A stretch of DNA of 64,000 bases from Amphirosellinia nigrospora (lineage: Eukaryota; Ascomycota; Sordariomycetes; Xylariales; Xylariaceae). This document shows, one piece after another, positions 13,141 to 23,921 of the stretch. The notes under the pieces are model-generated. The model did no database searches. It was not told where the DNA came from and was given only the letters and a program-made list of their open reading frames with translations. The stretch is taken from positions 1,240,001 through 1,304,000 of the forward strand of contig SCHM01000003.1 in assembly GCA_004123355.1 (NCBI GenBank), given 5' to 3'. Numbering within the stretch: the first letter of the stretch is position 1; each line of letters begins with the position of its first letter. The position numbers were made by a program, and so were the translations under genes.

Positions 13141-13311
13141 TATTATAGGTTAGCTAGGCTAGTAAGCTTATAACCTAGGTTATAGCTCTGGCCCCGAGCC
13201 GGAGCTACTATATAGCAGCTTTTTTATATACGCTAGCGCGCATAGTTTTTTTTTTTTTATCGCAGTTAATAAACAGTATTTCTTAGCTTTAAAGCTATAA
13301 CCTTTTATATA
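13141..13311 (+). repeat. Right LTR
   Basis: Partner of the left LTR; begins TATTATAGG and ends CCTTTTATATA. It is much less RIP-mutated, keeping for example GGCCCCGAGCCGGAGC near 13190-13205. The same 16-bp palindrome lies at 13169-13184. It is followed within two bases by a 30-bp copy of the sequence that precedes the left LTR. Confidence 0.88.
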
Positions 13312-13470
13312 GGTTTAATAAAACGTATAATTATTAAATAATTAAATTTAATATAAAATTAGATTTAATATAACTTATAATAAAAAAAAATTAAAAATAA
13401 AACTTTATAATTTATTTATATTATATTATTACTTTTAATATAAATATTTAATTTTAAATTATTTTATTAA

Positions 13471-13484
13471 ATTTATAGTTATCC
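13471..13484 (-). repeat. Right arm of outer inverted repeat
   Basis: Exact inverted partner of 6298-6311. Next to it the sequence reads CCGTATA, so a TA target duplication is possible, but the left side lacks the matching C. Confidence 0.4.
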
Positions 13485-13535
13485 GTATAATAAAAAATAA
13501 ATATTAAAGACTGAGTATATATAATAGTAAATAAA

Positions 13536-14450
13536 AACAAGGGGTTCCTAATTCGGGTAAAAGAATTTCCTATTTAGAATATAAAAAACAAAAAATTTTT
13601 TTATCGACAAAAAACCTTCCTTTTACTCAGTTGTACCTCCTTCATAAAACTCAAGCATAATTGTTTATTATCATGCCACACATATGGCATAGAATTTCCG
13701 ATCAACCCTCTCCCCGCATTCAAGTCGCGCCTTGTAAGAGGACCACGTACACGGCCCTGTGCCAAAAGGCGATCGGCATGTACCGAGACATTGCCCTTCG
13801 AGCCCGCTTCGAGCCCTCTCCGACCGGAGGTGGCTTGGAGTTGTGCGGATAGATGAGTGGGTGAGCTGAAGGGTCGGATGCAGCTAGATCCAATCTGCTC
13901 GATGGCTCCCTGCAGCCTGCGCATCGGTGGCTTCGACCCGTACATCTGCCGGACCCGGACCTGCTCGAGGCTTCAAATGGAACAAATATCGGGAGGCGTG
14001 GGGACAGAAGAGGAAAGATTTGATGCGTCTCTTAGGGTAGAGCAAATCTCAGTCATCCAGCCTGCGGGACCGATTTCGTAGCTACCATACCTAGATCGTT
14101 AGTAACCCCACATCGGCGGCTTAATATACCAGCATGATACTATTGAGAGCCACCTTCGCTGTGAAGCCAATAGAGGTCTACGATACTGCGCTGTTTGCAG
14201 GTTGAAATCCATATATGTGCATTTCAGCCGGCTTCTAACAAGAGACAACAACGAACCTCGAGTAGTCCTGTGCGCGTGGCGCGGGAGAGGAGGTGTTTGG
14301 AATACAATGATTTGACGCCGAAATGAGGGGGTGATACCGTGGAAGATCGAAATCAGAGGAGGGAAATGCGGAGGCACAAGTGATGTTGTAGGAGACACCG
14401 CCCAAAATGAAGTGACAGGACGAAGGCTGACTGATACCCGGCGCAAATTG
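13536..14450. other. Intergenic, no gene seen
   Basis: Normal base composition resumes. Several overlapping frames exist on both strands, but none shows family features, and the longest (142 codons on the minus strand) runs into the lectin promoter. I read this as 5' flank of the lectin gene plus the edge of the island. Confidence 0.4.
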
Positions 14451-14453
14451 AAA

Positions 14454-14461
14454 TATATAAA
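14454..14461 (+). promoter_or_regulatory. TATA box of the lectin gene
   Basis: TATATAAA lies about 120 bases before the lectin ATG and is followed by a C/A-rich leader (CACCAAGCAACCAAAACACA) of the kind seen in highly expressed fungal genes. Confidence 0.55.
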
Positions 14462-14581
14462 GGGGTCCGTCTTCTCGATTTGAAAGCCGTCATTCTTCCT
14501 CATCAGCACCAAGCAACCAAAACACACTCTTCAACTCAATAGCTTTCAGGCATCTTTCTCAGTTTTTCATACCTATCCACC

Positions 14582-15024
14582 ATGTCTCACAACACCCTTG
14601 GAAACGGCGAGTGGCTGCTCAACGGCAGCAGCCTCTTCAGCCCGGATGGCTCTGTCGAATTCAAGATGCAGGGCGATGGCAAGATTGCTATCTACTGGGG
14701 CGGTAAATGCCAGTGGCAGAACACACCCGACCAGAAGTCCAACGTCAAAGGCATCAAGATGCAAGAAGATGGCAATCTTTGCATGTAGTACGTGAGCATC
14801 CTATCCCCCATTCCTAGCTATAGCCACCATCTCGATTCTGGCTGTGGGACGTGTCGTGGCTAACGACAACTATCGCATTTAGCGACAAGTCTGATACCCC
14901 AATCTGGCACACCAACACTGCCAGCCCCTCAGGCGATCACACCTGCATCGTCTCTGTTCAGAACGATGGCAATGTCGTCGTCTACAAGGGCACTCCAATC
15001 TGGTCTAGCAAGACTCAGAAGTAG
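14582..15024 (+). CDS. Mannose-binding B-lectin (GNA-like)
   Basis: Two exons, 14582-14787 and 14883-15024, give 115 residues. The intron starts GTACGT, and the codon TA|C is split across it. The protein is a single bulb-type lectin domain (PF01453) with the three expected QxDxNxxxY mannose sites: Q30-Y38 (QGDGKIAIY, with Lys in place of Asn), Q61-Y69 (QEDGNLCMY) and Q95-Y103 (QNDGNVVVY). There is no signal peptide, so it is probably cytoplasmic, as is usual for fungal lectins thought to act in storage or in defence against grazers and microbes. The frame is clean, the start has context CACCATGTC, and a TATA box lies upstream. Site 1 may bind sugar poorly because of the Asn to Lys change (inference). 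Confidence 0.91.
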
Positions 15025-15366
15025 ACACTCTGTCCGGGTGAAGGCCGTGGGCCCCATAGGCAAGACAATATGTGACAGATATGGACTAGGAAAGGAACGC
15101 CAATGAAGTTCGGGTTGAACTAGCCACTCACTTGTCAGTTGGTTATACATGAGATGAGCTTGATTTAGTCCCACCTTTCCAAGTTTACACCAGTCCATCA
15201 ACCGAAGATTGAGTTACCAGCATCAGTGGTGGCGAGGTTTGAATTGTTTGGAATGAAACGTGCCTCTAAGTAGCCGATATGGAAGGACTCAATTCAACCC
15301 TGTTGCAATCTAATTGTTATAATTTTGTGTGCGTTTATATATGAGTAGTACAAGATTTCCACTGCG
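15025..15366. other. Intergenic between convergent genes
   Basis: Shared 3' flank of the lectin (plus) and F-box/WD40 (minus) genes. No gene, terminator motif or repeat stands out. Confidence 0.4.
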
Positions 15367-17309
15367 TCATCGACTACGGATAGGAAGGGTAAGACGTGAA
15401 ACCTCGGATTGTTGCCATTCGTGAGGATCCTGTAGGGCTTCATCAAGCCGATGCTGCCGCCTCGCCCAAGTGTTGTCATGCTCTGTGTCGCTGAACGATT
15501 GTCGGCGAATCTCTGGCACACGCTGACATTTACTGACATCTGAAATAGCCGAGCCGTCTCCTGTCTCTAGAATCGCTACTTTGCCTCTTTGCCGGGTATA
15601 TAGGGGGTCATTTTGGGCACATGTGTAGTATGCGTGCCGCTCTTCAATGTGAATTCCACGAGGAGGCCGGACAGACCCGCATAAATGGTGGGCGAGATGT
15701 CTGAAGGTTTAGCCAATGAATATATCGGCGAACTCGCATAATTTCGAAAGGGTAGATAGATATTGCAATTCGGGCGATAAAAGTTGTGGCGTGACAGAGC
15801 ATGCCATCGACAGAGACGACCGAGGACATGGTCACACAGTGGCCTATCATAATGATACCCGGGTTCATTGACAATTGTTGGTGGTCTAGGAGTGGGATAG
15901 GGCCTTGTGTTCATACACGGTAGGGAATCGGTATGATAATATCCTCTAGCCCAACGAAAGTCAAAGACCTTCAGCATATGTGAGTAAGCGCTACCCGCCA
16001 CAAATCTTTCGAGGCCATGGGAGATTAGCGCATTAATGGGAGTAGCGATCTCGAAGTTATCCTGATAGACCTGATCCACTGACGAAGGCGATCGTAGGTC
16101 TTGGAGTCGGATAGTGCCGTCATCCCAAGAACTGAGCAAGACATTCCCACCTCCGCTGACAACGGACCCGATGTCCACTGGGAGTAGTGCCCGTACAGTT
16201 CGAGGGCTGGAGCCCATGTAAGAATGGTCGTTTGGGATTCCAGCCGTCGTAGAGACCTCCAGGCCAGTTTGAGTGACATCTAACACCCGAATAGGATCGA
16301 AACTCCTGTTCAAGGCCACCACGACGGTCTCTTTACTCAACATTCTCACAGATCGAATGAAGTCAAAAGGGGAGGATTGCTGTGACTCTCTGAGGGACAA
16401 TGCAGCTGTCGGGTCAATATTCGGAGACTCCGTGTTCGTAACGTCCTTTGAATATGTTTGGTCGAGGTTCTGAATAGGGTAGAGCCAAATACTCTCCTTA
16501 CTGCAAGCCGCCATCATACCCGAGTCTCTATAGATGTCAACCGCTTGTATCTCATGTTGATGAATGGATGAAGAGGGTGGTGGACAAAAATGCATCAATG
16601 TTTGGCCAGAGTTAGATTCGCCGATGGAGAGCAGTCGTAGATCGCCATTTGCCCTCCCAACGATGACACCCATATCTTCCGTTCCTCTGAGAGAATCTGA
16701 TTTTACGATAGATATCGCGGTAGTATCGTCTTTCCCGGCGGCAAAACGGGATTCCGATCCCTTATGCCAATGCCAGCTTTCGGACACGACTCTCGTGCGG
16801 TTGCTTTTTCTAATGCGGGTAAACAACATCTTCGCCAGCGCCCCAGACTACTAACTCATTATCGAAGCGCCCCTGTTTCCTTAAATGAGCATCTACGATA
16901 ACGTTTCCAGGGATTGACTGAGCCGCATCGCTTCTTCGCGCATTGGGTCGTCGGGTCTCGGGCGGCGAGAGTGAGTGGAAAATGAAAGCCCTCCTATCCC
17001 AATCCCGCGACTGGGCTGTAAGAACATGTGCGAGGACTTTCCAATCTGCATCAGAGTTGCTAGTCGGTAGCGTAAGACTGCTAAAGCAGCCTTTCACGAA
17101 TATGCGCCACCCTCGGCGCAAACAAGCTGGTGTAAGCCCTTAGACGCCGCAGCGAGGTGGGCTATACTTCGAGCCGTGTCCAAGTACCCCAATATGATAA
17201 GAAGAATATCGGTAGGCAGACTATCGAGCGTCGACGTGTCCAGAGCCCGAGATGACGACATCGGACGTAGGGAGGGCGCCGGGCTTCCTTCTGGGCATAA
17301 TATGTACAC
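15367..17309 (-). CDS. F-box/WD40-repeat protein
   Basis: The N-terminus has an F-box (LDSLPTDILLIILGYLD, about residues 28-44), which normally binds Skp1 in SCF ubiquitin ligases. A WD40-type propeller region follows and would recruit substrate; recognisable blade edges include LLSSWDDGTIRLQDLR and HMLKVFDFRWA. The tail has RLCRWHALSRHNFYRPNCN. The long open segment is 15576-16829. It must be joined upstream by one-base corrections near 17115 (GGTGG, expected GGGTGG) and 16836 (CCCG, expected CCG). A further shift near 15577 opens a better C-terminal frame (RRQHRLDEALQDPHEW) ending at 15367. Start is the ATG at 17309; an in-frame ATG at 17261 is an alternative. The substrate is unknown. Confidence 0.85.
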
Positions 17310-18029
17310 AGCAGTGTGAAAATGAAATGATGATAACCGCCTGTCTATGCGAGGAGATGCGATATGATATGAGATATTCTAGTCTTGTGAAATAAAATGA
17401 CAACAGTGGAAGGAGCTGGAGAGGTTCGGGTTTCGGATCGTCCTGATGACTAAAGCGACACGGTTGAGGAGAAGACGCGTCTTACACCTTTTGAACACTT
17501 CTCTCAGAGTCTCGGTTTGGGTTGATTAGTATTATTAAGAATTATTATAAAGACATATAGTATATACAGACGTGTAAATATAAGCCAAGAGGAGCGAGCT
17601 TTGTCCTGGATGAAACTGGTTAGTTGAGGTGCTCGGAAGGAAGCTCAGGATTTTCTCCAGATATGTCGGGCAAAACATGTGCGTCATAGCTTGCCAAGCA
17701 AATGAGTCCCGGATTGCTGCATATTACTGAATAAAGCAATTATATATATATCCACATGCCTACCGGTAATAGGCAAGTCGCCTAGTAGGTATATCCTCCA
17801 TCTCATCAACGTTGCTCACCTTTAGGTAGGTACCTAGGTACTTCCAGGTTTCTTATCCATTGCAATACCACGCACAGCTAACTTACATGACTTCTATTCG
17901 ACGACACCTAAGGTGTTACTAGGTATCGTTAGACACTTGCCTATTTCTTAGGATTTAGACATGAACCCTCTATTGCACTAACTTCTTCCCCGTCAATTAA
18001 CTTCGACAATTTCCACCCAGCGTTGCATA
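17310..18029. other. Divergent promoter region
   Basis: Lies between the F-box gene (minus) and the P450 gene (plus). It contains a TAGGTA/TACCTA cluster at 17820-17850 (AGGTAGGTACCTAGGTAC) and a TATATATA stretch at 17743. No gene seen. Confidence 0.4.
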
Positions 18030-19853
18030 ATGGCTACCATAACTCTCGCTGACTTCTATTATCCTGCTAATGTCTTTGTGGCCTTTTGGCTTTTATATCA
18101 TTACTTGCTCTACCCAGCTATCTTCTCACCTTTAGCCCAGATCCCAGCCCCGCATTGGACGTGCTCTTTCACGAGTGCCTGGATCCTGTACGCCCGGTTC
18201 CGCAGCCGAGAGAACAGAACATTACAAGCTGCTCACAAGAAATGTGGTCAAATCGTCCGAGTCGGCCCTCGCGAATTGAGCGTGAATAGCGCCGAAGCTG
18301 TCAAGACCATATACCAAGGTGGTTTCGACAAGCACTCCTGGTACTCGGTCTTTGATAATTTCGGGTAAATTGGCCTGACTCTTTCGCGGCGAGTGACGCT
18401 GAAGTTCACTAGAGTTCCCTGCATGTTCTCGTCGCTACACTCGAAGCATCATTCGATTAGGAAGCGCATGGTTTCAAATGTTTACTCAAAGTCCTACATT
18501 AACACTTCAATCGCCCAGAATGCCCAAGCCAACGTAATCTTGAATACGAGGTTGATGCCGGTATTACAGGCGTCTGTGTCGCATAGCCAAACCCCTCAAA
18601 GCATTGACGTCCATTCTCTCTTCTGCGCCGTAGCCATGGACTTTATCTCTGCATACTGCTTTGGCATCCGCCATAGCGCTAATTTCATCAAAGACAAGGC
18701 TCATCGCGAGCACTGGCTGAAGATCTACACGACACGCAAGGGGTACGGTTTCTTTGCCCAGGAACTTCCTGGCATTTCAAAAACCCTTGCCTACGTAGGA
18801 ATTCGTTTGACACCCCGGTGGGTTGATGCGGCGAACCGAGAGCTAGAGGCATGGTGCAAGGAGCTAAGTGATGCCACCATCCAAGAGCTTCGGGAATCAG
18901 GGCCGGAGCTGGACTCAGCCAACGACCCTGTCGTCGTGCGCTCGCTACTTGCAGGATATGAAAAAGAATGCACGATGCACGGCACCGCGTCTCCCGTCCA
19001 CTCAACCACTTTACTCAATCGAGAGCTTTCTGTAGCGTCCGAGGTTTTGACCACGGTGTATAAAACCCTCCGGTGCCCGATCCCTTAGCCTCATTGTTTC
19101 GTATGATCCAGTAAGTTCTGCGATATGAGACTTAGAAACCTCGACTAACATGTTTCTATCCACAAAGTTTTAGCTGGGCAAGAAACCACTGGGGTGGCCC
19201 TGACGTATCTCTCTCACCACCTTTCACAGTCTCTTAATCTGCAGGAAGAATTGAGGCATGAACTTCTATCTCTGCGCCCTAACATGGTGTTGAAGAATGG
19301 CAGGATGTCAATGCCAGAATCCAAACAACTACACAGCTTGCCGAAGCTTCACGCAATGATATTAGAGACAGTTAGGCGATACGCACCCGCCGGTGGACCG
19401 GAGCCGAGAGTAGCCCCGTACCCATCGTGTCGCATAGGGCCCTATGAAGTTCCCGGCGGCACCCGCGTATCCGCATCAGCATATAGCCTTCATCGAGACG
19501 AGGGCCTACCCAATCCCTGAGCAGTGGGACCATACGCGTTGGCTAGCAGATGCGCCGGGTAACCCTGGCCGAGAGAGTGCAAGCAAACAGTTCTGGGGGT
19601 TCTCAAGCGGCGGGAGAATGTGTCTCGGCTCTAATTTTGCGATGCACGGTTCGTATCTCACATTTAACTGGCGACAGTGCATTTGTTAACAAGATTTCTA
19701 TGTGGCAGATATGAAGCTCACTATCGCGGCGATCTACTCCAATTTCACCAGTCACATCGTCGACGACAGAGGGATTGAGCAAACCGACATGTACACGGGG
19801 CATCCAAAAGTAACGCCCTGCATTTGAGATATGAAAGAATCTCAGATTCGTAA
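18030..19853 (+). CDS. Cytochrome P450 monooxygenase
   Basis: Membrane-anchored heme enzyme that inserts oxygen into a small molecule using a P450 reductase. The N-terminal membrane segment (VFVAFWLLYHYLLYPAIF) is followed by a Pro-rich hinge. The I-helix AGQETTG, K-helix ETVRR and heme loop FSSGGRMCLG (Cys axial ligand) are all present. Exons: 18030-18364, 18413-19055, 19168-19648 and 19709-19853; the first intron is only 48 bp. One-base errors are needed near 19046 (TTTT run), 19518 and 19807 (AAAA run) to keep one frame; the last opens the terminal KSNALHLRYE. It lies next to a peroxygenase and a Zn2Cys6 regulator, suggesting a shared oxidative pathway. The substrate cannot be inferred. 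Confidence 0.92.
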
Positions 19854-20053
19854 TAGTGATGTCTTTATCTAGCTCTCTGCTATTAGTGAAGGCCCGTTTT
19901 CGCCAAATGACAGTATTTAACCATGCTGGCCAAGGGTAGTAATCTACCACTCGCCCGCAGAAGCCCTAATTAAACCGAGACACTCGTTTTAGGTAATTGC
20001 AACCCTTAGTAGATTTCCGTCTCAGGGTAACAGGCAAGGTCCATCTTGTTGTA

Positions 20054-21182
20054 TTATCCGAAATGTGGATTTCCTGTGGCCCACCGCTTCGACACAGCCG
20101 AACCCGAGCCGGTAGTAAGCTTCGTCGCATTGCGAATCGTGTCTGTAACGTGGAAGACAGTATCGAGCGAAACAATGTCCTCCCTCTTCTTCCACCCTAG
20201 CGAAGTTGGGAGCCGCTCGTTTCCTAGCGAGGAAATGGATTAGCGGCATTTAATGAGTGATACGAGATCATCGGCGCCCCAGCCTACAAGACCATGTCCT
20301 ATAACTTACTGAAGAAGTACTCCACGAGGGTTCTGTTCACTGTGATAGCTTCAGTGTCGCCGAATGCGATAACGGGCGCCGTCACTTCGCCGAGACTGAA
20401 CTCCTCCGTGACCAGGGTGAAGGTGTACGTCGGATTGAACGCCTTGGAACTCAGCTGGCGCGCGATCTTGGAGTTGGCGAGCATGCTGGCGTTGAGGACG
20501 GGTCCCACCCAGTATTCCATTGTTTCTTCAAAAACGGTCTCGTTGAAAACATGGTTGTTTCCGAAGTATGCGTCAGTGCGGCTATTGGATGTTAGCATCT
20601 CGATTGATGGGGAGACGAAGGAGTTTGTTTGACGGGTGAATATCAGGACTAGTGCGACGTACCTGAGACTGGCATCATGTTCAAGAACATTGTGTTTGTT
20701 TAGATGGTCCCTAAGAATTATCGCGTTAGCCACATCTTCGATGATCAAATGCTCGTCATGCTAGTACATCGAATATAAGTTGCAAGCTGGAATAGGGAGC
20801 AGAGGTGAATGAGCAGTCTTGGTATGCCATACAACGTGAAGAATGTAGCATTCGGCTCAGGGTTGGCGATAATAGCTTGATCAAACATGATATTCACCAG
20901 CGTCGGGTCGAAATTCAGCCCATCACCTAAGGCTTTGATAGCGTTTTCTCGCGTGATATTCCTGCCATCGCGCTGCAGGTACCCGTGATTTGCTAATGTG
21001 TTCATCATTGGGCATGGCCCGCGGACTAGTAGAAGTTAGTGTAGCATCCACGTGGGATTCACTTAATGGCATACAATCACTCGGCCCAGCTGGCACCCAG
21101 GCATGTCATTGTTCGAACGCTCTTGTACTTGGCCTAATGCCAGGCCCAATACCAAGGTGGGAGCAAAGAGTATAAGTTGCAT
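20054..21182 (-). CDS. Unspecific peroxygenase (heme-thiolate, short type)
   Basis: Secreted heme-thiolate enzyme of the chloroperoxidase/UPO family (PF01328) that uses H2O2 to oxygenate aromatics and alkanes. The signal peptide is MQLILFAPTLVLGLALG. The heme motif PCP occurs in RGPCPMMNTLANHGYL, the metal site as EHDASLS, and the conserved helix as FEETMEYW. Five exons: 21075-21182, 20833-21025, 20663-20710, 20310-20581 and 20054-20223. They encode about 263 residues, the usual length of short UPOs. One base is missing in exon 1 near 21100-21110 (before HAWVPAGPSD). The last exon, carrying NERLPTSLGW, is easily missed because exon 4 runs into a stop in the intron. It converges with the P450 gene, 200 bp away. 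N-glycosylation sequons such as NET and NAS fit secretion. Confidence 0.9.
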
Positions 21183-21731
21183 GGTCGACTATTTTCGTAC
21201 GGCAAGGGATGTTGTTAGCTGGTAATGTCAGGGGCTACGCTCTGGGGCCAGAACCAACACACGGTAGAAGTGCCGAAGAGAAACGCAGAGAGTATATATC
21301 AACAAATTTTGATATTCTTGATTCTACTTTTCACGTATACGTAACCAACAAACAAGTTTGGTTACCTGACCACTCCAAAATTAGAGTGGTATTGCATAAC
21401 GGTTGGAAGTCAACGAAGCTCAGATCTATACGCGGATTTGGATACGCGTATTGCCATATTTGGTCCAGCTACTAATTCTGAAACATTTATATGAAAGTGT
21501 ATTGGTTTCGAAGACAATATTAGTTAAATTTATCAGAAACCAATTTACTTTGCTACCCAACATGTGTTCAATAGGGTATACGATTATGGCAGAGCTCCGT
21601 TGAAAGTTTGAGCTCTCGTCAAACAACCTATACTTATGGGAGCGATCTGATATGATCTGATATGGATGCAAGCATCACACTGCATTATTCAACCCTCCAA
21701 TACCATTAACACACGTATATCTATTGCAACA
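21183..21731. other. Intergenic, no gene seen
   Basis: Upstream flank of the peroxygenase gene and 3' flank of the regulator gene. A/T-rich and without a recognisable frame or motif. Confidence 0.35.
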
Positions 21732-22996
21732 TTATGATCTGCTACCCTCTCCCTGGTTCTCGGATCCAAATACGAGATTCCTTACCCACCAAAGCTGACT
21801 CTCGTAACTCGGTCCCAACACACTACAAATAGTATGCAAGAAACGATACCCGGCATCGCGTATTTGCCATATGCCTTTAGCATGGTGCAAGAGGGCCGCA
21901 TAATGTGCGAGGATTACCAGCGCCTGCGGCAAGCGCTGGGCTACCAAATCATTGAACTTAGCCTTGTTGCAAACCGACCAGATGAACGCCATCTGATATC
22001 GCCGATTTTCCATCCTTGGGGCCGATATCTCATCTAACCCGACCTGCAATAAATCCACGGCGTCAACACATACCTCGCGGACTTCTTCGTCCAGATGATG
22101 TGATTCCTGGACCCAGCGACGAAGGTTCGCCAACTCGGTCCCATGCGCCTTTCTGGGGCGCTGGATCCCGGAAAAGAGCAAGAACGGCCAGATTTCCGAT
22201 TCAGGGAGAAATTGCCACGAATCACTTGCGATGGTCCGCAGGCCGCGATGGACTTGCACATAACGGTAGTAATCGTCGAGGAGCACGGACCCGTCCGACT
22301 CCAACCCTGCTAACGTGTCTACCAGCATGTGACGTCCGAGAATAGAGGAGAAGAGCAGTGCGGCCGAGCAATTTATCTCGTCGATATGCAGGCGCTCGGA
22401 GTTGAAAATGTTGATCGCCTGGCTTTGAAGCTGAAATGCTTCGGCGAGATAGAGGCTGTTTTCTGGCCTGAGCACAGCTAGGTGGCGGGCGGAAATGGCT
22501 AGTATCGCGTGAAGTAGCCAGGGGAATTTGAGCGCTAGTCTATTGACCATTGGTGTTGCAGCCGTTTCGAACTCATTGTCCAATTCGGGGGCCCAGACTG
22601 AGAGTTTGTAGTGTAGAAGAAATTCCATATGATGCAGATTCACATGACTGCCGGGAGCAGAACTCAAGCTTGCGGCAGGATGCTCACCACTCCAGTGAGC
22701 AGCATTTGGCCGCGAATGGCTCGGGGTCGGGTTTCTAAATCCGCATCCACTGTCGGAATTGTGGCAGGGCCCGTGCCATGACCTTCATCCGAGCAATGTG
22801 TGCTATCTGGCGTTGTGATACTGGCTTCTGGTGTTTGCCTTGAGGATGCAGACCTTGTTGAGGCGCTCACGTAATGACATTCACGATGAGTAATGATGCA
22901 ATGAGCACAGGCCGGTCGTTTCTCATCACACTTTATGTGACGACGTTTGCATTCTTGGCACCCAAGACGAGATTTCTTGTGAGTGCGACGATTCAT
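21732..22996 (-). CDS. Zn2Cys6 transcription factor
   Basis: The N-terminus is a fungal binuclear zinc cluster with C13, C16, C23, C30, C33 and C40 (C-x2-C-x6-C-x6-C-x2-C-x6-C) in a KKSRLGCQECKRRHIKCDE context, like sterol-uptake (UPC2-type) regulators. The C-terminal part is a helical fungal transcription-factor domain (HHMEFLLHYKLSVW, FPWLLHAILAISARHLA). The two parts sit in different frames. A one-base correction within 22715-22745 (an ACCCGACCCCG run) joins them through TPSHSRPNAAHWSGEHP, giving about 420 residues. It lies 0.5 kb from the peroxygenase gene on the same strand. It may regulate that gene and the P450, but this is inference from position only. Confidence 0.9.
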
Positions 22997-23921
22997 GAGG
23001 ATGCTTTCAGCAGCACCAAATAGGACTGGTGTACCACGGGTCCGCGGATAGTGATAACGGCTCTAATAAATCCGGTATATCGGCCTTTTTTTGCTGTTGT
23101 GCATGGAAATCGGGGTTAGTAATAAGTAATTGAGCAACTGGAACGCCAGACCAAAGCGTGATGGGGGAATACGTGTATGAAATACGCGGATAAACCATGC
23201 AAACTCCACCAATTTACAGGGGGCCGAGTCAGGGGTTGATGGTGGGGGTTTATATCGTGGGTCAAAGCGGCACAAGAGATCAGCTCCCTTTGCGCCAATG
23301 GGCTCGTCGAGAAAAGTAATACACGGAACTGACCGTATATAGGCAGCAAGAAATATTTAGGGAACGACCTTATAGACGCGTCATTGCTGCGTTTTCCCGA
23401 GCTTCTCCTGGTTTTCTTACAGATATCTCACCCGTCTTGATTATGCACTTTTCAATACGCGGGTGCAGAATTGACATACTGCGCCATGCCACGCCGCGAA
23501 GCTACAATATGAGACCTTGGGATCTAGCATAACATACCTACTAACAGCTTTCCCCTGCAAGGCTAAATCTCGGAGAGCAGTGCATCTCATACATAACTCG
23601 CGAAAGCAGCCCAACACATGTCCAAGGAGCCTAAATATGATAAATACGTAAAGCTTGACGAGGCTGTGTATGAAGAGGGCTTCTGGGAAGCCGCAGTAGA
23701 AAGCGTAAATCCATACATGAATAAACCTTTGTTGCTCAAGTTATCGGTCGCTTCGAATTCGATCTTCATATTAATCATCATAGCGTACCGGATAAGATAG
23801 TATCAAATTTCGTGCTATGAGCCTCCTGGACTGGTTCGACGTCAGATATAAGTTTCGCATACATATCATCCAACCCTTCCTTACTCTGTTTGTCTTTATC
23901 TTTTCGATCGCATAGTTCCCG
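22997..23921. other. Intergenic, no gene seen
   Basis: Upstream region of the Zn2Cys6 gene. Short overlapping frames are present on both strands without any family feature; nothing is supported. Confidence 0.35.

Larger units (their letters stand above)
6376..13311 (+). mobile_element. Ty3/gypsy-type LTR retrotransposon, RIP-mutated
   Basis: Two direct repeats of about 170 bp (6376-6543 and 13141-13311) bound a 6.9-kb unit, with an A-rich polypurine tract (13127-13137) just before the right LTR. The plus strand still shows retroelement order. Near 8963-8974 a frame reads Y-I-N-N-V-L-I, where reverse transcriptase has YxDDVLI; both Asp codons became Asn by G to A change. It is followed by the gypsy-type block KYKF...KTKYFGFII at about 9066-9117. 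Near 10343-10560 a frame reads like the integrase core (NFIINLL...LFFIIVIINKLNKIVII). RT before integrase is the Ty3/gypsy order. All frames are full of stops, so the copy cannot be autonomous. Confidence 0.87.
4985..13535. repeat. RIP-type AT-rich island
   Basis: About 8.5 kb of almost pure A and T, in sharp contrast to both flanks. Remaining C and G sit mainly in ACG, AGCT and AAGCTT contexts, while CpA and TpG are scarce. That is the signature of repeat-induced point mutation (C to T on both strands of repeats, preferring CpA), a known ascomycete genome defence. No open frame of any length survives. The island contains an LTR retrotransposon (6376-13311), tandem repeats at its left and segments before 6298 and after 13484 that I cannot assign to an element type. 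Confidence 0.93.

Noticed and set aside
4985-13535. Possibility that the AT-rich block is a centromere, mitochondrial DNA or a CRISPR-like array
   Set aside because: Paired LTRs, a polypurine tract and fossil RT/integrase frames explain it as a RIP-mutated transposon region; spacing of repeats is not CRISPR-like.
13601-14527. Frames of 114 and 142 codons on the minus strand before the lectin gene
   Set aside because: They cover the lectin promoter and leader, look compositionally random and show no family feature.
20299-20310. Stop soon after the FFSKL end of the peroxygenase frame as the true C-terminus
   Set aside because: A GTAAGT donor precedes it, and a further exon with NERLPTSLGW matches the family C-terminus.
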